Below the pieces are notes generated by a model that saw nothing but the letters and a program-made list of their open reading frames with translations, was not told the DNA's origin and did no database searches. Position numbers and translations under genes: made by a program. DNA of 26,370 bases from Scybalousia_A sp045221575 (GTDB lineage: Bacteria > Bacteroidota > Bacteroidia > Bacteroidales > P3), in assembly GCA_045221575.1 (NCBI GenBank), contig JBGUWU010000029.1, positions 1 through 26,370 on the forward strand. The letters are read 5' to 3'. This document shows positions 8,605-17,180 of the stretch, one piece after another (the first letter of the stretch is position 1; every line of letters begins with the position of its first letter).

Positions 8605-10065
8605 TTATAATTTTGCAAGTATTCCTTCCAAAGTTTCCATTATCTTATCTTGATCTGCTTTTATTGGAAGATTAACAGGCTTAATCATATTTTCAGGAGC
8701 AAAGATAGTATCAAGTTGTTCTTTTGTAAGAACGCCATTCTCTAAAGCTATCTCATAAACACCTTTACCTGTTTTCTTTGCTATTTTAGCTATTCTTGTA
8801 CTGTTTTTATAACCAATGTAAGGGTTCAATGCAGTAACAGTACCAATAGCTTTTGCGATGAAGTTTTTGCAGTTTTCTTCGTCTGCTTCTATTCCATCGA
8901 TGCAAAGAGTGCGTAATGTATTGAAACCATTAGTTAATAGGTTGATGCTTTCGAATAAACAATAAACAGCAACAGGTTCCATAACGTTAAGTTCTAACTG
9001 TGCATTTTCACTTGCAAGCATAACGGTTGTATCATTACCTATTACTTTGTAGCAAAGTTGGTTCATAACTTCAGGAATAACAGGATTTACTTTACCTGGC
9101 ATGATAGATGAACCTGGTTGCATTTCTGGTAGATGAATTTCTGCTAAACCACATCTTGGACCACTACCCATAAGACGTAAGTCGTTGCAAATCTTTATTG
9201 CTCTAAGAGCAGTACGTTTTAATTCACTTGATAAGCCAACAAGAACAGAAGTATCAGGAGTAGCTTCTATTAAGTTTTCTGCTAAAGTAACGTTCCAACC
9301 AGTTATATCTCTAAGAGCTTTAATACATAGTTCTGAATATCCTGGTTCTGCACAGATACCTGTACCTATTGCAGTAGCACCCATATTAACTTCCAAAAGG
9401 TTTTCTCTAACTTTTGCTACATCTTTAGCAGCTTTTCTAAGCATAGTTGCAAAAGCACCAAAACTTTGACCTAAAGTCATAGGAACGCCATCTTGTAATT
9501 GTGTTCTACCCATCTTAACGATGTTTTTGAATTCGTTGGCTTTCTTTTCCAATGATTCAGCACAATCATTGATAGCTTTTATAAGTTTTTCACTTTCAAG
9601 ATAAAGTCCAAAGTGGAATCCTGTTGGATAAGCATCATTAGTTGATTGAGAAGCATTAGAGTGATCATTAGGAGAACAATATTTATATTCACCTGGTTTG
9701 TGTCCCATTATTTGTAATGCACGGTTAGCAATAACTTCATTTGCATTCATATTAACAGTTGTACCAGCACCTCCTTGAATCATATCACTCAAGAAATATT
9801 GATCAAGCTTACCTTCTTTCATTTCTTCGCAAGCCTGAACCATTGCTTTAAATTGTTCGTCTGTAAGTTTTCCTTGAGCGTGATTAGCAATAGTAGCACC
9901 ATGTTTAGTAATTGCAAAACCTTTAATAAAATTAGGATAAGCGTTCATAGGAACACCTGAAATTTTGAAATTATTAAAACCTCTAAGAGATTGTACTCCG
10001 TATAAAGCATCTACAGGAACGTTAAGTTCGCCAATAAGGTCGCTTTCTTTTCTGAATTCTGCCAT
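8605..10065 (-). CDS. aspA: Aspartate ammonia-lyase (aspartase)
   Basis: This 486-aa cytoplasmic enzyme of the aspartase/fumarase superfamily converts L-aspartate to fumarate and ammonia. The family signature GSSIMPGKVN is present with the catalytic-loop serine at about residue 319-320, matching the expected position. GAGTTVNMNANEV, SQSTNDAYPT and GRTQLQDGVP form the other active-site segments. Fumarase C is the main alternative, but the N-terminal RKESDLIGELNVPVDALYGVQ and the overall sequence favour aspartase. It lies downstream of, and on the same strand as, a DASS dicarboxylate transporter and a porin, and no convincing promoter occurs in the 113-bp gap, so co-transcription with them is likely. 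The fumarate formed could feed anaerobic fumarate respiration. Confidence 0.92.
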   Translation of the reverse strand: MAEFRKESDLIGELNVPVDALYGVQSLRGFNNFKISGVPMNAYPNFIKGFAITKHGATIANHAQGKLTDEQFKAMVQACEEMKEGKLDQYFLSDMIQGGAGTTVNMNANEVIANRALQIMGHKPGEYKYCSPNDHSNASQSTNDAYPTGFHFGLYLESEKLIKAINDCAESLEKKANEFKNIVKMGRTQLQDGVPMTLGQSFGAFATMLRKAAKDVAKVRENLLEVNMGATAIGTGICAEPGYSELCIKALRDITGWNVTLAENLIEATPDTSVLVGLSSELKRTALRAIKICNDLRLMGSGPRCGLAEIHLPEMQPGSSIMPGKVNPVIPEVMNQLCYKVIGNDTTVMLASENAQLELNVMEPVAVYCLFESINLLTNGFNTLRTLCIDGIEADEENCKNFIAKAIGTVTALNPYIGYKNSTRIAKIAKKTGKGVYEIALENGVLTKEQLDTIFAPENMIKPVNLPIKADQDKIMETLEGILAKL

Positions 10066-10178
10066 TTTGTTTAATAAAATTTTTTAATTTATAACTATAT
10101 TTTTTAATCCACATCTATAACTATATATTTCTTTTTTTATTGTGTTAAGGTGCAGATTTTTATTGTTTTTTACTAAAT

Positions 10179-11684
10179 TTATATTAAGTGCATTTTGCCT
10201 AAGAATAGTAATAATGCATAACCAATAGTCAAGGTAACTACACCCATTATAATACCAGCTTTTACCATATCTTTTTGTTTAACAAGATTAGTAGAGAAAG
10301 CCAAAGCATTAGGAGGAGTAGAAATAGGAAGAATCATAGCAGCTGAAGCAGAAATAGCAATACCTATCAAAACAGTAGGAGTACCACCTATTGCTCCTAA
10401 TTTATCTCCCATACCTGTGCAAACAACAGCAAGAATAGGCATCAACAATGCAGCAGTTGCTGAGTTAGAAATAAAGTTAGACAAAGCATAACATACTAAA
10501 CCAGAAATCAACAATATTAATATAGGAGAGAAATTACCGAAAGGAATACTTGCTACTGCATTGCTTGCAAGACCAGAACCATTAAGAGCATAACCAAGAG
10601 CAAAACCACCTGCTACCATCCAGATAACACTCCAGTTGATTTCCTCTAAGTCTCTTCGATCTATAACTCCTGTAATAGCAAAGACAATAAATGGAATTAA
10701 TGCAACAGTGTAAGAATTTATTCCTGTGAAAGCATCAAACATCCATAGTAAAACAGTGATTATGAAAGTAACGATTACAACGTATGTTTTTCTATCTTTC
10801 TTCATTGTACTTTCAATGTGAAGCTCAACTGTTTTTTGTGTAAATGGATAAAGTTTTCTTAGAACTATCCAACCTATAAATAAAAGGACAACAGTTAAAG
10901 GTAACATAAATGCGACCCATTCTCCGAAACCAAGATTCATATTTAATCCATCTGGATCATTAAGATATTTCAAAGCAATCGCATTTGGAGGAGTACCAAT
11001 AGGTGTTGCCATACCTCCAATGTTAGCAGCAATAGGAATAGACAATGCCATTGATATTCTACCTTTACCTTCAGGAGGAAGTTGCTTAAATACAGGAGTA
11101 AGGAATGTAAGCATCATTGCAGCAGTTGCAGTGTTAGATACAAACATTGAGAATAAACCTGTAATAAGAATAAAACCCAAAAGTACATTCTCTGATTTCT
11201 TTCCAAAAGGAGTCAAAAGAACTTTAGCCATTTGTGAATCTAATCCTGTCTTTGTAGCAGCAATAGCAAGAACGAAACCTCCTATGAACAACATAACAAC
11301 AGGGTCAGCAAAAGAACCCATTATACTTTTGTAAGAAAGAAGTTGTCCAACAGTTTCTTCATCTACCATAAACTTTACTCCACTATCAGAAGTGAATAGA
11401 AGCAATAGTCCCATAATTGCAACAGAAGTACTCCAAGCAGGAACAAGTTCAAATATCCACATAAGAGTAGCAAAAGCAAAGATAGCAATAATTCTTTGTT
11501 GGATAATTGTAAGCCCTTCTATTCCATACATACTTGCAGGAGCATTCCACAAGAATAGAGTAACTGCAATAATTATAGCAGCTTCTATAATTCTTTTTAG
11601 TCGGCGGGAAATATGAAATTTCTTTTCCTGTCCTAACTTATATATGGCTTCAACCAACTGGAAGCCAGGATAATTTTTATACAT
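10179..11684 (-). CDS. DASS/SLC13 family dicarboxylate:sodium symporter
   Basis: This 501-aa inner-membrane protein has about 11-12 segments after a hydrophilic N-terminus of about 30 aa. Both hallmark half-repeats of the divalent anion:sodium symporters are visible: VSNTATAAMM with S183-N184-T185, and ISNSATAALL with S406-N407-S408. These are the SNT motifs that bind the substrate carboxylates. Each is followed by a TPPNA segment (GTPPNA, STPPNA). Family substrates are succinate, fumarate, malate, aspartate, citrate or sulfate. The downstream aspartase suggests a C4-dicarboxylate or aspartate, which is inference from context. The 45-bp gap to the upstream porin suggests one transcript. Confidence 0.88.
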   Translation of the reverse strand: MYKNYPGFQLVEAIYKLGQEKKFHISRRLKRIIEAAIIIAVTLFLWNAPASMYGIEGLTIIQQRIIAIFAFATLMWIFELVPAWSTSVAIMGLLLLFTSDSGVKFMVDEETVGQLLSYKSIMGSFADPVVMLFIGGFVLAIAATKTGLDSQMAKVLLTPFGKKSENVLLGFILITGLFSMFVSNTATAAMMLTFLTPVFKQLPPEGKGRISMALSIPIAANIGGMATPIGTPPNAIALKYLNDPDGLNMNLGFGEWVAFMLPLTVVLLFIGWIVLRKLYPFTQKTVELHIESTMKKDRKTYVVIVTFIITVLLWMFDAFTGINSYTVALIPFIVFAITGVIDRRDLEEINWSVIWMVAGGFALGYALNGSGLASNAVASIPFGNFSPILILLISGLVCYALSNFISNSATAALLMPILAVVCTGMGDKLGAIGGTPTVLIGIAISASAAMILPISTPPNALAFSTNLVKQKDMVKAGIIMGVVTLTIGYALLLFLGKMHLI

Positions 11685-11729
11685 ATTATTTTATTTTTTA
11701 GTATTAATTATTTTGTTTTTGTTGTTTGT

Positions 11730-12908
11730 TTAATATACGAATTTATACTGCAAACGGACCATAAGGATATTATCGTTCAAATCTTTTATGTAACTATTTG
11801 CTTTGTTTTTGTAAATGTCATACAAACAGTGTAAGCGTATTTGCTCATTAAATTGATACATAAAGCCTATGCCTATATTGTTATAAGCAAGATCAGCAAC
11901 GTTTTGAACCTTTTCGCTTGATATTTCTGTGTTTTGATTTAGGTATTGATATTTTAATACTATGTTAAGAGGGGTGCGTGCGATTTGTTGAGTATATACA
12001 ACAAAAGCACCAAAGAATTTCCTATCGTAAGAGAATGGATTAGCAATATTATAAGAGTTGTCTTGTTGAGAAGCAAAATTGTTTAATCTCGTTGGTTGCT
12101 TACCAAATGAACACTCACCTCTTAAAGATGTTCTTCCCCAAGATGTTTTTGTGTTGTATTGAAATTCTGCTCCAAAGTATCTTCTTGCGTTTCTTTGATT
12201 TGTCTCCACTGCTTGATTTGTCCAAGCGTTGTTTTTAACTACATGCCAAACGGAATCTGCATTATTTGTTCTTCCTTCATAGTAAGATAATCCAACTCCC
12301 CAAGAGGTGTTACCTTCTTTGTAGTCATATTTTAAATGAGATAAAAAATTTGGAGTAGGGTCTGCTATTTTGTTTATAGCATTACCAGACATAGCAGAAA
12401 GAGAAAGCTTTAAAGAATGACGTTTATCACTAAAAGGGGCTTTCAGAGTTGCTGTAAATCCAAAATCATGTTCTTGAGGAAATAGTTTTCTTGCCATAAG
12501 AGAACGTTCCATTGTTTCCATGTTGGAAGAGGAGTATTCTATTTCATTTCCATAACCAACACTCATTAAACCTCCACGGAAAGAAAGCCAATCATATGGA
12601 GTAACTTCCCAATAGGCTAAAAGAGGAAGAAAGCCTGCTTCTCTTATATTTGCTTCAAAAACTCCTTTGCCTTTTCCTTTAGTAAATTCAAAATGCAAAA
12701 GTCCTCTTCTTACACCTGCACGAGTGTAGAAATCTTTCCCATCTCTGTCTGGATTGTAAGCCGTTCCTGTGAAAGTTGTACCGTCTATACCGGCAAATTC
12801 TACTTGACTTTGTATATAACCAATAAATTTAAAACCGTCTTTTTGCTGAGAATAAGCAAAAAATGTTGCAACTACACTAAGCAAAAATATACTAAAAACT
12901 TTCTTCAT
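11730..12908 (-). CDS. Outer-membrane porin (phosphate-selective porin O/P-like)
   Basis: The 392-aa protein has a signal peptide (MKKVFSIFLLSVVATFFAYS, cut before QQK). The rest is amphipathic beta-strand pattern with many aromatic residues, ending in RLQYKFVY, the aromatic C-terminal strand of a beta-barrel. GYIQSQVEF near the N-terminus and RRGLLHFEFTKGKGKGVFEANI resemble the Bacteroidetes O/P-type porins. It is the first gene of the porin, DASS, aspA cluster, so it probably supplies outer-membrane passage for the same anionic solute. The name 'phosphate-selective' is a family label and I would not take it as the substrate. Confidence 0.8.
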   Translation of the reverse strand: MKKVFSIFLLSVVATFFAYSQQKDGFKFIGYIQSQVEFAGIDGTTFTGTAYNPDRDGKDFYTRAGVRRGLLHFEFTKGKGKGVFEANIREAGFLPLLAYWEVTPYDWLSFRGGLMSVGYGNEIEYSSSNMETMERSLMARKLFPQEHDFGFTATLKAPFSDKRHSLKLSLSAMSGNAINKIADPTPNFLSHLKYDYKEGNTSWGVGLSYYEGRTNNADSVWHVVKNNAWTNQAVETNQRNARRYFGAEFQYNTKTSWGRTSLRGECSFGKQPTRLNNFASQQDNSYNIANPFSYDRKFFGAFVVYTQQIARTPLNIVLKYQYLNQNTEISSEKVQNVADLAYNNIGIGFMYQFNEQIRLHCLYDIYKNKANSYIKDLNDNILMVRLQYKFVY

Positions 12909-12962
12909 CTCTTATCTATACTTTATTTTAAGTGTTTTTACATTTAGTTATTTAAAAAGTTG

Positions 12963-12995
12963 CAAAATTACACATTTTTTTAGGAATAAAACAAG
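12963..12995 (-). promoter_or_regulatory. Promoter for porin-DASS-aspA
   Basis: On the minus strand there is CTTG (12992-12995), a 21-nt spacer, and TAATTTTG (12963-12970). Transcription would start near 12956, leaving a leader of about 48 nt before the porin ATG at 12908. Confidence 0.65.
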
Positions 12996-13024
12996 TTTCT
13001 AATGAAGAAAAGTTATACATAACA

Positions 13025-13792
13025 TTAATAACATTCTGTTTTTATTCCTAAGGTCCTTACTTTATCAGCGAATTGTTCCATTTCTTGTTTGTCTAAACGT
13101 ATAAGGTCAGGATCAGGTGTTGCTCTATCTATAACATATAGCATAACAAGACGTGGTTTTATTTCTTTTACGATATTAAGCCAAGTATTAAATTCTTGTG
13201 GAGTTGTGTTATTTATCTCCTCTGCTTTGTTTTTACTTCTTAGAAGTATTGTTTGAATGATAGCTTTGTTTCCAAATTCTTTTAAATATCCTACAATATC
13301 AAAGAATTTTGCAGACACTGGTTTATTAATCCTTTTATATGTTTCCTCTGTTCCTGCATCTAATTTAAGAATAGGATTATCTATAAGATGGAGTGCTTGT
13401 CTAACATCTTCTCTATATAAATTAGTGGAGTTAGTTAGAATAGTAACCTTAGCTTTAGGTAAATATTTTTCTCTAAGTTCTATAACATCTTGTACTATTG
13501 GTAAAATATCTGGGTGAAGAGTAGGCTCACCATTGCCAGAAAAAGTAATACTATCAACTTTATCTCTCTCCTGCTGAGAGTGAGTTTCACACCAAGAAAG
13601 AAGAGATTCTTTTATTTTCTCTCTCTGATTAAAACCAATATGAGTACGAGTGTCTATTTCATTCCAACCACATTCACAATAAACACAGTCAAAAGAACAA
13701 TATTTCTTTTGTGTTGGCAAAACATTTACTCCTAAGGAAGTCCCTAAACGTCTTGAATGAATAGGGCCTACTATTATATTTTCAAATAACAT
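13025..13792 (-). CDS. Radical SAM protein (COG0731-like)
   Basis: This 255-aa cytoplasmic enzyme has the [4Fe-4S]-binding motif C-x3-C-x2-C as CSFDCVYC near residue 32-39, followed by a further cysteine in ECGW. The SAM-binding glycine-rich strand is seen in FSGNGEPTLHPD, and KLDAGTEETYKRIN is typical of the same subfamily. COG0731-type proteins are annotated as wyosine-like or uncharacterised radical SAM enzymes, and the bacterial members have no assigned reaction. It is transcribed divergently from the M16 peptidase gene across a short intergenic region, with no functional link evident. Confidence 0.85.
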   Translation of the reverse strand: MLFENIIVGPIHSRRLGTSLGVNVLPTQKKYCSFDCVYCECGWNEIDTRTHIGFNQREKIKESLLSWCETHSQQERDKVDSITFSGNGEPTLHPDILPIVQDVIELREKYLPKAKVTILTNSTNLYREDVRQALHLIDNPILKLDAGTEETYKRINKPVSAKFFDIVGYLKEFGNKAIIQTILLRSKNKAEEINNTTPQEFNTWLNIVKEIKPRLVMLYVIDRATPDPDLIRLDKQEMEQFADKVRTLGIKTECY

Positions 13793-13825
13793 AATTCTTT
13801 TGTTTTAATTTAAAAAATAAGGTTG

Positions 13826-13833
13826 CAAAATTA
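13826..13833 (-). promoter_or_regulatory. -7 box for the radical SAM gene
   Basis: TAATTTTG is present on the minus strand, about 33 bp upstream of the ATG at 13792. The -33 element is weak (TTTA-like around 13854-13857). Its upstream part overlaps that of the divergent M16 promoter. Confidence 0.55.
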
Positions 13834-13867
13834 CAATTATTTTTAAATTAAAGTAAAAAAGAAATGT

Positions 13868-13875
13868 TATTTTTG
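13868..13875 (+). promoter_or_regulatory. -7 box for the M16 peptidase gene
   Basis: TATTTTTG matches TAnnTTTG. It lies inside the longest possible reading frame (ATG at 13864), which argues that translation really begins at the ATG at 13897. No good TTTG is found at the -33 position. Confidence 0.5.
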
Positions 13876-13896
13876 CAAGCCAAAACACAGAAGAAA

Positions 13897-15135
13897 ATGA
13901 TAAAATACAAAGACTATACACTTGATAATGGTTTAAGGCTTATAGTAAATGAAGATAAGAATACCGAACTTGTAGCCGTTAATATCTTGTACAAAGTTGG
14001 AGCAAAGAATGAAGAAGAAAACCATACCGGTTTTGCACATTTGATGGAACATCTGATGTTTTCTGGAAGTGAGAATTACAAAGACTTTGATGCATTAATA
14101 AACTCAATAGGAGGGGAGAGCAATGCTTTTACAAATAATGATATAACAAACTTCTATGTAAGCATTCCTTACATTTACTTAGAAACAATACTAAGAATAG
14201 AAGCTGATAGAATGCAAAATCTTATCATAGATGAAGAACATTTAAACGTTCAAAAGCGTGTGGTGATAGAAGAGTTTAAACAAAGATACTTAAACCAACC
14301 TTATGGAGATTTATATAAAGAAATGCGAGAACTTTCTTTTAAAATCCATCCTTATAAATGGCAAACGATAGGCAAAGATATTTCTCATATAGAATCGGCT
14401 ACTATTTCTATTGTAAAAAATTTCTACAATGAATATTATCAACCAAACAATGCGATACTAAGTATTTCTGGTAATGTAGAGAGTGAAAATGTTTTCAATT
14501 TGGTTAAAAATATTTTTAATTTCCCATCAACAAAACAAAAAACAATTCGTTATCATCAAGAACCAGAACAAACGGATAATAGAGAGAAAACGGTTTATAG
14601 GAAAATACCTTCAAACATAATAATGATTACTTTTCCTATGAGTAGTAGAAAAGAAAAAGACTTTTATTGTTTTGACTTGCTTAGTGACTTACTTTCCAAT
14701 GGTACAAGTAGCAGAATGTATAATTATTTAGTTCAAGAGAAAAAAGCCTTTACGGCTGTTGATGCTGTTGTTAGTGCAGATGACGATAAAGGTTTATTTA
14801 TTGTCTTAGGTAAGTATGCAGACCAAATTTCAGTAAAAGAAGGAGAAGAACTGATATGGCAAAGTTTGAAAGATATTTGTGAGAATGAAGTAACCGACAA
14901 AGAGTTTCAAAAGGTTAAGAACAAAAATCTTGTCAATACTGAATTTAATAACATCAAAATATTAGACAAAGCAATGAATCTGGCTTATTATGAGCATTTG
15001 GATATGTTAGATAACATAAACAAAGACAGAGAAATCTATGCTTCTGTCAAAAAAGAAGATATTATCAAGCTTGCACAACAAACATTTTTTGAAAAAAAAC
15101 ATAATACATTGTATTATTTGAAAGAAGAAAAATAA
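13897..15135 (+). CDS. M16 family zinc metallopeptidase
   Basis: The protein is 412 aa from the ATG at 13897. An upstream in-frame ATG at 13864 would add MLFLQAKTQKK but overlaps the -7 box, and M16 proteins typically open with a segment like YTLDNGLRLIV, so the later start is preferred. The inverted zinc motif HxxEH is present as HLMEH (H48, E51, H52), with the third ligand expected at E125/E126 in VVIEEF. The second half carries the M16_C-type segment (SSRMYNYLVQEKKAFTAV). No signal peptide is seen from this start, so it may be cytoplasmic. Bacteroidetes often encode M16 enzymes as active/inactive pairs, but only one gene is present here. The glutamine synthetase gene follows after 48 bp with no evident promoter of its own. 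Confidence 0.88.
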   Translation: MIKYKDYTLDNGLRLIVNEDKNTELVAVNILYKVGAKNEEENHTGFAHLMEHLMFSGSENYKDFDALINSIGGESNAFTNNDITNFYVSIPYIYLETILRIEADRMQNLIIDEEHLNVQKRVVIEEFKQRYLNQPYGDLYKEMRELSFKIHPYKWQTIGKDISHIESATISIVKNFYNEYYQPNNAILSISGNVESENVFNLVKNIFNFPSTKQKTIRYHQEPEQTDNREKTVYRKIPSNIIMITFPMSSRKEKDFYCFDLLSDLLSNGTSSRMYNYLVQEKKAFTAVDAVVSADDDKGLFIVLGKYADQISVKEGEELIWQSLKDICENEVTDKEFQKVKNKNLVNTEFNNIKILDKAMNLAYYEHLDMLDNINKDREIYASVKKEDIIKLAQQTFFEKKHNTLYYLKEEK

Positions 15136-15183
15136 AACTTATTCTTTTTCGTTTATATACAACACTTTTAAAAGAATTTTAAG

Positions 15184-16689
15184 ATGAATGCAAAAATAGA
15201 ATTGAATCAAAATCCTATAGTGACTTACTTAAAAAAGAGTCCTAAAGAATTTACAAAGACAGATATTATAAAATACATCTGCGACAACGATATAAAGATG
15301 GTGAATTTTCGTTATTCAGCAGGAGATGGTCGCTTAAAGACACTGAATTTTGTAATTACGAACTTAGAATACCTTGAACAGATTCTATCTATGGGAGAAA
15401 GAGTTGATGGTTCTTCTTTGTTTGATTTTATGAAGGCAAGTTCTTCTGATCTTTACGTGTTACCAAGGTTTTCTACCGCATTTTTAGATCCATTCAACGA
15501 GATTCCTACTATCTGCTTTCTTTGTTATTACTTTGACAAGGACGGTAATTTGTTGGAATCTTCACCTGAGTATGTCCTAAAGAAAGCTGCTCAGAAATTC
15601 ACTGAAGTTACCGGTGGAATGGAGTTTGAGGCTATGGGAGAATTGGAATACTATGTTGTGGGCAATGAAGAAGAAAAATATGAATGTGAACAACAAAAAG
15701 GGTATCATGAGAGTACTCCGTTCTCAAAGTACGAAACTTTTCGTTCTCAAGCAATGTATTATATGGCACAATGCGGTTGCATAATCAAATATGGACATAG
15801 TGAGGTGGGTAATTTTGTTTTAGATGGGAAAAACTATGAACAAAACGAGATAGAGTTTCTTCCTGTTGATGTACAAGATGCCGCTGACCAATTGATGATA
15901 GGAAAATGGGTTCTAAGAACTCTTGCTCAGATGTATGACCTTGACCTTACTTTTGCACCAAAAATAATTACAGGAGAAGCAGGAAGTGGCATGCACATAC
16001 ATACACGAGTTAAGAAAGACGGAGAAAATATGTATGTAAGCAATGGAGAACTTTCCGATGTAGCAAAGAAGGTTATTGCCGGTATAGTTAGTCTTGCACC
16101 ATCATTGACTGCTTTTGCTAATGCAAATCCTACTTCTTATTTTCGTTTAGTTCCTCATCAAGAAGCTCCAACAACAATATGTTGGGGAGATAGAAATCGT
16201 TCTGCAATGGTAAGAGTGCCTCTTGGTTGGACAACAAAGAACAATATGTGTCATCTTGCAAATCCTCAAAGCAAAGAACCTTTGCCAAAAATGATGAATA
16301 AACAAACAGTGGAATTTCGTTGTCCTGATGGTTCTGCGAACGTATATCTTTTGTTAGCAGGTTTAGTTGTTGCTGCAAGAAAAGGCTTTGAGATACAGGA
16401 TTGGGAACAAGTGGCAGAGAAAACCTATATAACAAGCAATATTCACGATAAAGAAAATACAGAAAAGAGAGCATCTTTGAAGGAATTGCCAACTTGTTGT
16501 GTTGAAAGTGCAGAATTGTTACAACAACAAAGAGAAGAGTATGAACAATACGGTATTTTCTCTTCAAATCTTATAGATGGTATAATTTCTGAATTGAAAT
16601 CTTATAAAGATGATAAACTAAGAGAAGAATGCAAAAACAATCCTGAACTACTAAAAGAAACAGTTAAGAAATATTTCTACTGTGGTTAG
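15184..16689 (+). CDS. glnA: Type I glutamine synthetase
   Basis: This 501-aa cytoplasmic enzyme makes glutamine from glutamate, ammonia and ATP. An N-terminal beta-grasp domain (about residues 25-110, with VDGSSLFDF) is followed by the catalytic domain. Active-site segments are all present: GELEYY (metal-binding glutamates), GSGMHIH, the SYFRLVPHQEAP region, DRNRSA and EFRCPDGSANVYL. The adenylylation motif of GSI-beta enzymes (a tyrosine in a DLYDLPPEE-like segment) is not visible in the equivalent C-terminal stretch, so this enzyme is probably not adenylylated. At 501 aa it is longer than E. coli GlnA (469 aa) and much shorter than the GSIII common in Bacteroides. A gamma-glutamyl ligase on another amine cannot be excluded but is less likely. 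Confidence 0.87.
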   Translation: MNAKIELNQNPIVTYLKKSPKEFTKTDIIKYICDNDIKMVNFRYSAGDGRLKTLNFVITNLEYLEQILSMGERVDGSSLFDFMKASSSDLYVLPRFSTAFLDPFNEIPTICFLCYYFDKDGNLLESSPEYVLKKAAQKFTEVTGGMEFEAMGELEYYVVGNEEEKYECEQQKGYHESTPFSKYETFRSQAMYYMAQCGCIIKYGHSEVGNFVLDGKNYEQNEIEFLPVDVQDAADQLMIGKWVLRTLAQMYDLDLTFAPKIITGEAGSGMHIHTRVKKDGENMYVSNGELSDVAKKVIAGIVSLAPSLTAFANANPTSYFRLVPHQEAPTTICWGDRNRSAMVRVPLGWTTKNNMCHLANPQSKEPLPKMMNKQTVEFRCPDGSANVYLLLAGLVVAARKGFEIQDWEQVAEKTYITSNIHDKENTEKRASLKELPTCCVESAELLQQQREEYEQYGIFSSNLIDGIISELKSYKDDKLREECKNNPELLKETVKKYFYCG

Positions 16690-16717
16690 GATAAAAAAGA
16701 TTGAAATATTTTCTTTA

Positions 16718-16756
16718 AACGCCGTCTTCGTATTCGAAAACGGCGTTTTATTTTAA
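16718..16756 (+). terminator. Rho-independent terminator after glutamine synthetase
   Basis: The stem AACGCCGT (16718-16725) pairs with ACGGCGTT (16740-16747). An inner TTCG/CGAA extension and a TATT loop follow, then TTTTATTTT. It lies 29 bp beyond the stop codon. Confidence 0.88.
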
Positions 16757-16983
16757 ACTAATTCGATATAAATAAGTGAAATATTCCTGATTGATTAATA
16801 GTTTTTAATCTTTTTGTAAAAAGACGTAATGTTTTTTTGATGTTCTTAAACAATTCTGTTGATACATTAAAAACAAAAAATCCTATTCATTTTCTTTGCT
16901 TATACCGAGTTAGAGTTATTTTATTAAAAAATCATTCAAATTATTAATAATAAAATAGGAATGAAAAAATCATTCTTTTTTTA
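16757..16983. other. AT-rich intergenic stretch
   Basis: This stretch lies between the glnA terminator and the first plus-strand promoter. The only structure noted is copy 2 of the 29-nt element (16890-16918). No open frame with coding character was seen. Confidence 0.5.
16890..16918 (+). repeat. 29-nt intergenic element, copy 2
   Basis: It matches copy 1 at 5501-5529 in 24 of 29 positions without gaps. Four of the five differences are two adjacent-base swaps (TC versus CT, AG versus GA). The invariant parts are TTTTCTTTG, TATACC, GTTAG and GTTA. It lies about 90 bp upstream of the -7 box at 17007. Confidence 0.6.
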
Positions 16984-17014
16984 CTTGCTGTTAAAAAAAT
17001 AATTGCTATCTTTG
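16984..17014 (+). promoter_or_regulatory. Promoter P1 upstream of the DUF4234 gene / candidate small RNA
   Basis: CTTG (16984-16987), a 19-nt spacer and TATCTTTG (17007-17014) form a near-consensus Bacteroidetes promoter. Transcription would begin near 17021, about 160 nt upstream of the DUF4234 start codon. Confidence 0.65.
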
Positions 17015-17019
17015 CGGGT

Positions 17020-17119
17020 ATTAATTGTAGGTTAATAGGTTCTGCCTACATTAATGCTCAAAAATGGGTAATAGAACCTGACTGTGATTTGTGTTTTTGT
17101 TGTTTTATGCAAACCCAAC
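17020..17119 (+). ncRNA. Candidate small RNA or leader with pseudoknot potential
   Basis: The segment between two promoters can fold. ATTAATTGTAGG (17020-17031) pairs with CCTACATTAAT (17045-17055) with one bulged base. The loop of that hairpin contains AGGTTCT (17037-17043), which is complementary to AGAACCT (17073-17079), the geometry of an H-type pseudoknot. A U-rich stretch follows (17087-17107) but is not a classical terminator. It could be an independent small RNA made from P1 or a long leader of the downstream mRNA. It was not matched to a known family. Confidence 0.35.
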
Positions 17120-17127
17120 TATCTTTG
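17096..17127 (+). promoter_or_regulatory. Promoter P2 for the DUF4234 gene
   Basis: TTTG (17096-17099), a 20-nt spacer and TATCTTTG (17120-17127) match the consensus exactly. The predicted start is near 17134, giving a leader of about 47 nt. Confidence 0.7.
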
Positions 17128-17180
17128 TTATTTAAATGATAAAAACTTGGATTACAGATGACAAATAAATAGAAAAAACT

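Noticed and set aside
13864..13896. Upstream ATG extending the M16 peptidase by 11 residues
   Set aside because: The extension overlaps a TATTTTTG promoter box, and the family start (YTLDNGLRLIV) fits the ATG at 13897.
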